Assembly (NCBI GenBank): GCA_036939355.1
Contig: JALLAP010000602.1
Span: 1-11,556 of the forward strand
Direction: 5' to 3'
Length of the DNA stretch: 11,556 nucleotides
Origin: Thalassiosira profunda
Lineage: Eukaryota; Bacillariophyta; Thalassiosirophyceae; Thalassiosirales; Thalassiosiraceae
Made by a program: the position numbers and the translations under genes. Each line of letters opens with the position of its first letter. The first letter of the stretch is position 1. This document shows positions 6,643-11,556 of the stretch, in pieces. The notes beneath the pieces are model-generated. The model was not told the DNA's origin, made no database searches, and was given only the letters and a program-made list of their open reading frames with translations.

Positions 6643-7554
6643 ATGTACCAGACGCCACCACCGAAGGAGGCGACTGAGCCGAAGGAGGAGGAGTCTCCGG
6701 ATAGCCTCTTGCTTACGCCGGAGTCAAAGGTGTCGTCCAGAAACGCGCCCACAGCGATGGTCGACAAGTTCGATCCCACGGTCGGCAAGTCGGCCCCCAC
6801 CACCGTGCCTGTTCCCCCTAAGGCCGTCGCACCAAAGACTGCCGGCGTGCCGGTGCCTACTGCCGCTTCGAACGTTCCCGCGCCCACCCACAAGTCTGCC
6901 GGCGTGCCCAAGGAAATCGTTGCCTCCGGCAATGTGACTGAGGGGTCCACGGTCGACGACTCTCTTTCGGTCGCCTCCTCGGGCGACCTAAAGAGCCGAC
7001 GGCAAGCTTTCGCGGCTGATAGGCCTCGTTTGGATCTCTCTTTTCTTCGACAGTACCATGCCGAAAGCAGTCAAAAGCTCACCAACATCGAACTGACGGG
7101 GCTCGAGAACAAAGCCATTGCGGAAAACAACGCCCTGGGCATCCAGAGCAACGGCAACTTGATCTTGAGCAACGGCAAGGAACTCCAGAAGTTGCGCAAG
7201 TTGTACGAACAGCAGTTGCACGAGTTGAAGATCGCGAACATGGCCTCTGACAGGACGAAGTACAAGGAGGCATTGGTCTTGATCCAACGATACGAGAGGC
7301 AGATGGCCATCCTCAACAAGCGGCTCGAGGCCCTCGAGGCCGCTCAGCCGCTCAAGGACCGCTCCAACGCCCCGCCTCTTCCGCCCCGGAGCGGCCCCGC
7401 GTCCTCCATCAAGGTCGATTCGATCGGAGGCGCCCGGGCTGGGAAGGCTGTCAAGACGCACATCGGCCTCCGCTCCACCTCCTCCAAGCAGGCGGCCCAA
7501 AAGACCAAGAAGGAGCGGAGCTCCACCGTCGTCGTGAAGTCCCCTCCTCCCTAA
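6643..7554 (+). CDS. Proline-rich basic coiled-coil protein, function unknown
   Basis: A 303-aa protein with three visible parts. Residues 1-120 are low-complexity, rich in Pro, Ala, Thr, Lys and Ser, and hold two K-[TS]-AGVP repeats (65-70 and 84-89). Residues 130-235 form the structured part: a helix starting near LDLSFLRQYH, a short Asn/Gly break (162-178), then a coiled coil with heptad-like Leu spacing (about 180-233). Residues 240-303 are basic and rich in Ser and Lys; they begin with APPLPPRSGP, which contains a PxxPxR class II SH3-ligand pattern, and end in KSPPP. There is no signal peptide or membrane segment. Start: the ATG at 6643 lies just downstream of a good splice acceptor, and no in-frame upstream ATG exists after a stop. 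The layout resembles cytoskeletal or scaffold proteins, but I recognise no family and assign no role. Confidence 0.78.
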   Translation: MYQTPPPKEATEPKEEESPDSLLLTPESKVSSRNAPTAMVDKFDPTVGKSAPTTVPVPPKAVAPKTAGVPVPTAASNVPAPTHKSAGVPKEIVASGNVTEGSTVDDSLSVASSGDLKSRRQAFAADRPRLDLSFLRQYHAESSQKLTNIELTGLENKAIAENNALGIQSNGNLILSNGKELQKLRKLYEQQLHELKIANMASDRTKYKEALVLIQRYERQMAILNKRLEALEAAQPLKDRSNAPPLPPRSGPASSIKVDSIGGARAGKAVKTHIGLRSTSSKQAAQKTKKERSSTVVVKSPPP

Positions 7555-7992
7555 ACGTCCCGCTTTGGCCTGCCTCTTTCGACGTTGTCGCGGGATTGAC
7601 CGGCCCTCGATTGGCGCCGCAGCTGACGCTGGATGCGAAATACAAGTCTCTCCCAGGGACCAAGAGTGTGACGTTGTCCGGAACCTAAATAGTCCCCCAC
7701 TAACGTAACGGCGAAGCTGTGCACCGGACCCAAACACCTTAAGACTCCTCGCCACCCCCCACCTACAGCTCTACGCATCAGAAGCAAAGCTCTACCTTCC
7801 AACACTCTTCCGTCCGCTGCAACCAGATGGGGTTTGGTCCTTGCCTTGCTTCCCCAGCGGCGAGGTCTGGCTTCGTTTCCTTCCTCATCTTGGCGTCGCT
7901 CCCTCAGTCGCCCCGGCGTTCGGTCCCTCCACCACGTCTTTGGTCTGGACGCAGAATTTGATGCAAGCTGTAGAGACTTGGCACTGAGGCAT
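7555..7992. other. Convergent 3' intergenic region (438 bp)
   Basis: This lies between the 3' ends of the coiled-coil gene (plus) and the rhomboid gene (minus). Frames open on the minus strand here are GC-driven shadows with no recognisable protein features. I see no tRNA, repeat or clear polyadenylation hexamer; it presumably holds the two 3' untranslated regions. Confidence 0.5.
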
Positions 7993-8967
7993 TCAGCCCC
8001 CTCGCAGCGCGTTGCATGCCTTCCTCGCTCGCGCCGAGCACTGGCTCGCGTAGCCACGCTTGTATACCTCGTAAAAGAGTCCTCCGAAGACCAGCCCTCC
8101 CAAATGCGTGGAATGCGCCACATTGCTCCTTCCGGCAATGCCCAGTATTCCGAGAATGCTGAACCCGAGCAAACCCAGAAGGAGATAGAAGGCCGGCAAT
8201 GTGATGGGGAAGAAGGCCACAAAGAGCCGCAACTCCTTCGATGGATACACCAACGAGTCGAACGCCAGTAGCGCCAACGTCACTCCTGACAGTCCGATGC
8301 AACTTCCGTGGCCTCCATCGAACGCCAAGAACGCTAGATTGCCAAATACCGCTGCGGGGAAGACAAACGCCCAAAGAGGCACCCCCTGCCTCGTCAATGT
8401 CTCCCTGACGCTTCGTCCAAACGTCAGGAAGGCGTATAGATTGAGCGCCAGATGACGGAAGTCGGCGTGTGATATTGCTGATAGAAGAAGTGCGTGGAAT
8501 CGTTTCCTCCGGACAACATTGTAGTGACTTGTTACGAAGTGATCCAGTAGGATATTGTTTGGGCGTTGCCACGCAACAAAGAGGAGGAGGGAGGCGATCG
8601 TTCCATCGCACAGGATGGGACTGTATCGACACAGCTCGACGAAGTAATTTCGGAGGAGTTGCGTTATGGGTGGTGGACGATCGTTCCGCCGCGGCCTGGG
8701 AGAGGAAACGCGATATGAGCCTTCTTGGTCCACATCTCCCAGCGTCGGTCCGCCCTGATAGTTGGGGTTAGTTTCGTATTGCCCCCCGCGCAGTCGATGG
8801 ATTGCAGTGTACGCGAGACAACGTCGTCGGACATCAACGCGTTGATGGATCGATGGCACATCATCGCTGATGGGTCGATGTCCGGCGCTCGGGTGGATAG
8901 ACCCCGAAGCGGCGTGTAAAGCGAGTGCCCATGTCAATGCGCGCCGCGACAAGCGAAAGCTGCTCAT
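7993..8967 (-). CDS. Rhomboid-family intramembrane serine protease
   Basis: A 324-aa rhomboid, which cleaves membrane proteins within the bilayer. The dyad is intact: Ser227 in GLSG (225-228) and His288 in AHSTHLGG (284-291). The loop/TM2 signature SHADFRHLALN gives His167, His172 and Asn176, matching the oxyanion-region residues of bacterial GlpG. Six membrane segments fit near residues 118-133, 156-184, 197-215, 223-240, 246-277 and 286-303. The N terminus (RLSRRALTWALALHAASG) looks like a signal or targeting peptide, so a secretory or plastid-route location is likely but not decided. A linker rich in Arg, Pro and Gly (about 30-100) precedes the core. RLRGG occurs at 58-62, and the protein ends in ALRGG. 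Length and intron-free frame are normal for the family. It lies downstream of, and on the same strand as, the reductase-hydratase gene. Confidence 0.93.
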   Translation of the reverse strand: MSSFRLSRRALTWALALHAASGSIHPSAGHRPISDDVPSIHQRVDVRRRCLAYTAIHRLRGGQYETNPNYQGGPTLGDVDQEGSYRVSSPRPRRNDRPPPITQLLRNYFVELCRYSPILCDGTIASLLLFVAWQRPNNILLDHFVTSHYNVVRRKRFHALLLSAISHADFRHLALNLYAFLTFGRSVRETLTRQGVPLWAFVFPAAVFGNLAFLAFDGGHGSCIGLSGVTLALLAFDSLVYPSKELRLFVAFFPITLPAFYLLLGLLGFSILGILGIAGRSNVAHSTHLGGLVFGGLFYEVYKRGYASQCSARARKACNALRGG

Positions 8968-9161
8968 GGTTGTTGCCGGACGAGGATAGGGGGGCTTGCG
9001 GCGCCGTTGTGGGTTGGTGATGTGAAGTTGATGGGTGGGGTGAGGTTGTCTTGGTGCTGGTGAGGTATGGTACGTACGTGAGAAAGTACCACGTACCTAG
9101 ATACGAAGGATAGGTAGGAGGAGGAGCTGTGTTGTTTGGAGGCGGCACTTGGTTCCCTTGT
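8968..9161 (-). promoter_or_regulatory. Intergenic region: 3' end of the fusion gene and rhomboid promoter
   Basis: These 194 bp separate two genes on the same strand. About 9000-9065 is strongly strand-biased: G/T-rich on the plus strand, so C/A-rich in the rhomboid sense. An inverted repeat with ACGT cores lies at 9069-9097, about 100 bp upstream of the rhomboid start. No TATA box is clear. Confidence 0.5.
9069..9097. repeat. Inverted repeat with ACGT cores upstream of the rhomboid gene
   Basis: GGTACGT (9069-9075) and ACGTACC (9091-9097) pair perfectly across 15 nt. Nested inside, ACGTG (9076-9080) faces CACGT (9090-9094). ACGT cores are typical bZIP binding words; regulation here is an inference. 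Confidence 0.6.
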
Positions 9162-11201
9162 TCACTCCGCCAAGTCAAACGTCACTTCGCCAAGCGGTCC
9201 GTAGTCGACTGTCACAGAGTCTCCGCTCTTCACGAGCACGAGCTGGTCCACGCACACGCCGGTCGATACGACGTCTCCTTTCCGAAGGACTTCTCCTCGC
9301 TCGCCCATTGCGTTGGCCAGCCAGCAGAGCGCATTCAACGGGTGGCCGAGCACCTTGCTGCCAACGCCGTCCGCGAGTTTTTCCCCGTTCACATCCAGGG
9401 CGCAGGTGTGTCCATCGAGTCTATCCAGTGCATCTCTGGTGGCGACTGTTTCATCGCCCAGCACCATGGCTCCGTGGCATGCATTGTCCGCGATAAGTGA
9501 CGGAGCACCTAGCCTCTTGAATGCCTCCAACTCTGGCATTCGGAAGGCGCTCGTAGCGATCTCGGCGCTGGGAAGAATACCGCCAACCAGTTCTCTGATA
9601 GTGTCCAACGTGTAAACAGTCCCCGTCTCCGTGTTAGCGCTCATCCGAACAGCAAACTCTGGCTCGATCAACAAAAAGCCTTCCTGAAGGCCCAGACTAT
9701 TATCGCCGATGGAGATCGAACAACCAGTTGCAAATGTCGAGTGTGAGAACAGATTTCCGTGGAAGGGCTCGTCGCAAGCAACAGATTGCTGGGCCATTTC
9801 GCTCGTGGCCGCGACCTTCTTTCCCACGACCTTGGCGCCGGTTTCGCAAACGATGGCATCCTTGACGAGTGCCTGCACGTCGTACGCCTCGTCGATCGTT
9901 TCCGGAGTGCAGTCACTGTCAATGTTAGATACTTTTCCATCCAAAGATGCCTTCCTAGACGCTCTGATGATTGTCGCTGCACTCTGATGTCGTTGATGCA
10001 ACTTCCGTCCCTTGCGAATGTCGAACAGCACCTTCCCCACCGTCCCGCGTCCCTGCAACAGTTTGGTTCCTCTGACTACGCCTTCTCTACCGAAAGGAAA
10101 GGTCTCCTGTACCTTCAGTTGCAGCTCGCCTTGCTGCACCATATCGAAGACGGCGCCGCTCCGCTCAACGACCTCCGCGCGCGTGCGAAGGAAATCGTGC
10201 AGCTTCGGCCGAGTAATGGTCAGGCTTCCCAGCTTCGACAGCAGCAGTGGATTGATGTCAGGCGGGGCCCCGCTTGCGTTGCCATAGAGCACGGCCGTCC
10301 CGCGGGGCCGGAGGCATTCCAGACTAGCCAGGGCGCTGTTCTTTCCCACGCCGTCAAAGACGACGTGGGCGCCGTCGTTGACGTTGAGAGGGCCGTAGTT
10401 CGAGGGCAATATCGGCTCGTCAGCATTCTCGCGAATGATATTCTTGACCATTTCTGGCAAGTCTGGCCATTCGTCGTCTTTTACCACGAGGACAAAGTCG
10501 CACCCCTTTTGTCGGGCAATGTCTGCCTTGGCCTCGCTGGAGCACGTGCCAATCACCCAGGCACCTTTGGCCTTCGCCATTTGCACGAGGATCTGGCCTG
10601 TGCCGCCCGCGGCCGCGTGGATCACGCACCAGTCTCCCTTTCTGACGTTGTAGCTATCGTTGACCAAGTAGTGCGCCGTCAATCCCTGCACCGCAGCGGC
10701 CGTGGCCGCGTCCAATGCAACGTCGTCGGGCACCGGCATGAGCCGTGCATGCTCGATCGGAGTGTAATTGGCGTAGGATCCCTCTGGACCTTCTTGCAAG
10801 TACACCACGCGATCGCCAACCTTCACCTCCGTCACCTCGTCCCCGACCTCCCGCACCACGCCCCCTCCCTCGCACCCGACCACGAAGGGGAGGGGCATTG
10901 GATACAATCCGCTCCGGGTGTATGTGTCGTGAAAGTTCAGCCCCGCATAATGATTCTCGACGAGGCACTGCGTCGGCGATATATCGGGTACTCTCGCGCT
11001 CGCGTTCATCGTCAGCTGGCGTTCGTCCCCGATTTCGTTCACTTGAATTGCAAGCATGGTGCGTTTGGGCGACGGAGGAGACGACGCTGAGCCCGACGTG
11101 GGGCGAAAGCATTGCAATTGCAGTGGCACGCGCGTCCGCCGCGACGCGGTTAGCGCGGTCCGCAGTAGGAAGCCGGCCGGATGGAGCGGATTTGCAATCA
11201 T
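9162..11201 (-). CDS. Bifunctional fusion: NADPH:quinone oxidoreductase (MDR) and 2-keto-4-pentenoate hydratase (FAH/MhpD), mitochondrial-type presequence
   Basis: One uninterrupted frame encodes two enzymes (679 aa from the ATG at 11201). Residues 1-48 lack acidic residues and are rich in Arg, Ser and Leu, like a mitochondrial presequence. Residues 49-395 are a zeta-crystallin/QOR1-type reductase: a GroES-like domain with GCEGGGVV and VGDRVVY, the NADPH loop AAAGGTG (196-202), FDGVG, and TRPKLHDF in place of the QOR TRPSL motif. Zinc ligands are absent, as expected. An acidic insert of roughly 18 residues precedes VFDGVG. Residues about 411-678 are a hydratase of the MhpD branch of the fumarylacetoacetase fold: DEPFHGNLF, metal-ligand pattern EPE (Glu513, Glu515) and Glu547 in LPSAEI, then APSLIADNACHGAMVLG, LGHPLNALCWLANAM and GDVVSTG. 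Both domains look complete. The hydratase adds water to 2-hydroxypentadienoate-type substrates; the reductase substrate is unknown. Starts at 11267 (701 aa) and 11057 (no presequence) are possible; 11201 gives the cleanest presequence. Confidence 0.88.
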   Translation of the reverse strand: MIANPLHPAGFLLRTALTASRRTRVPLQLQCFRPTSGSASSPPSPKRTMLAIQVNEIGDERQLTMNASARVPDISPTQCLVENHYAGLNFHDTYTRSGLYPMPLPFVVGCEGGGVVREVGDEVTEVKVGDRVVYLQEGPEGSYANYTPIEHARLMPVPDDVALDAATAAAVQGLTAHYLVNDSYNVRKGDWCVIHAAAGGTGQILVQMAKAKGAWVIGTCSSEAKADIARQKGCDFVLVVKDDEWPDLPEMVKNIIRENADEPILPSNYGPLNVNDGAHVVFDGVGKNSALASLECLRPRGTAVLYGNASGAPPDINPLLLSKLGSLTITRPKLHDFLRTRAEVVERSGAVFDMVQQGELQLKVQETFPFGREGVVRGTKLLQGRGTVGKVLFDIRKGRKLHQRHQSAATIIRASRKASLDGKVSNIDSDCTPETIDEAYDVQALVKDAIVCETGAKVVGKKVAATSEMAQQSVACDEPFHGNLFSHSTFATGCSISIGDNSLGLQEGFLLIEPEFAVRMSANTETGTVYTLDTIRELVGGILPSAEIATSAFRMPELEAFKRLGAPSLIADNACHGAMVLGDETVATRDALDRLDGHTCALDVNGEKLADGVGSKVLGHPLNALCWLANAMGERGEVLRKGDVVSTGVCVDQLVLVKSGDSVTVDYGPLGEVTFDLAE

Positions 11202-11370
11202 GTGGCAACGTCGACCTGTACTTATGGTGGATGCGGGTGACGTCCGAGATAGATCTGCAAAGTGCATGCACCGTAAAATTCAGCTCATTCAGAGTGTTTT
11301 GCAACTCATTGCGGGTGGCCGCGGCCCAGCGCTCGGGACGATAGTTCCGCCGGGAGCAGGGCTAGGTAGG
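11202..11370. promoter_or_regulatory. Leader and promoter region of the fusion gene
   Basis: This is the upstream region of the fusion gene, possibly divergent with a gene entering from the right. It includes an upstream in-frame ATG at 11267 for the fusion protein. No repeat or known site stands out. Confidence 0.4.
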
Positions 11371-11460
11371 ATGCGCGCCTCTAGGACGCCGCGCCGCTCG
11401 TTGTCGTTGTCGGCGTCCAAACTATCTAGAGGAGCAACTGTGTTGTCTACATGTCCGCTT
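11371..11460 (+). CDS. Possible first exon of a gene running off the right edge
   Basis: The ATG at 11371 opens 30 codons that end exactly at a consensus donor GTAAGT (11461-11466), phase 0. The peptide is rich in Arg, Ser and Leu with no acidic residues, like an organelle-targeting presequence. The gene would be divergent from the fusion gene. The frame is open further upstream, and no downstream exon is visible, so this is only a candidate. Confidence 0.25.
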
Positions 11461-11514
11461 GTAAGTATGTGTCTCTGAATCCTGAATGACGCACTGAGCG
11501 AGGCTTCTCCCGCG

Positions 11515-11556
11515 CCCCCCCCCCCGCCCCCCCCCTCCCCCCCCCCCCCCCCCCCC
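11515..11556 (+). repeat. Poly-C tract at the window end
   Basis: A 42-nt run of C broken by one G (11526) and one T (11536) ends the window. A homopolymer at the very end is typical of an assembly break or a sequencing artefact, so its true length and content are unreliable. Confidence 0.85.

Noticed and set aside
6988..7755. 255-codon open frame on the minus strand
   Set aside because: It overlaps the coiled-coil gene antisense and has low-complexity Gly/Arg/Leu content typical of a shadow frame.
7551..8222. 223-codon minus-strand frame across the 3' end of the rhomboid gene
   Set aside because: It overlaps the rhomboid core in another frame and has no recognisable features.
9759..11090. 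443-codon open frame on the plus strand
   Set aside because: It lies antisense to the reductase half of the fusion gene and its peptide shows no family motifs. It is a shadow of GC-rich coding sequence.
9162..11201. Two separate adjacent genes rather than a fusion
   Set aside because: The frame is continuous. There is no stop, no splice signal is needed and no room exists for a promoter between the domains.

Overview
The window looks like nuclear DNA of a microalga, most likely a centric diatom (Thalassiosira-like; the species is an inference). Four things point there. The genes are compact, intron-poor and mixed in strand. Introns are short, with GTGAGT donors. The RecN protein starts with a signal peptide followed by an A-S-A-F motif, the classic diatom bipartite plastid presequence. 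The proteins are bacterial-like enzymes carrying organelle-targeting leaders. The right end runs into a C homopolymer and the left end cuts through a gene, so this is probably a whole small contig or its end.

Layout. (1) 1-1224, minus strand: a two-exon membrane protein, cut off by the left edge. It has four predicted membrane segments made of two tandem copies of one module, then a Rossmann-type nucleotide-binding domain. (2) 1225-1778: a divergent regulatory region with two perfect tandem copies of a 36-bp unit with a palindromic core, an E2F-like site and a cluster of GTCCG words. (3) 1779-4142, plus strand: a RecN DNA-repair ATPase with a plastid-type presequence. (4) 4288-6363, minus strand: a 691-aa protein I do not recognise. 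(5) 6364-6642: a second divergent promoter region with a long inverted repeat and a probable leader intron. (6) 6643-7554, plus strand: a 303-aa proline-rich, basic, coiled-coil protein of unknown role. (7) 7993-8967, minus strand: a rhomboid intramembrane protease with an intact catalytic dyad. (8) 9162-11201 (or 11267), minus strand: one continuous reading frame joining a quinone oxidoreductase of the MDR/zeta-crystallin family to a 2-keto-4-pentenoate hydratase (MhpD/FAH family), behind a mitochondrial-type presequence. (9) 11371-11460, plus strand: a possible first exon of another gene, running off the window.

The genes do not form an operon and I see no shared pathway. A loose common theme is organelles: plastid DNA repair (RecN), a probable mitochondrial bifunctional enzyme, and a membrane protease. 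The most unusual items are the reductase-hydratase fusion, the duplicated membrane module joined to a Rossmann domain (where the duplication confirms the splice junction), and the tandem palindromic element shared by that gene and recN. I found no mobile element, CRISPR array, tRNA or rRNA.
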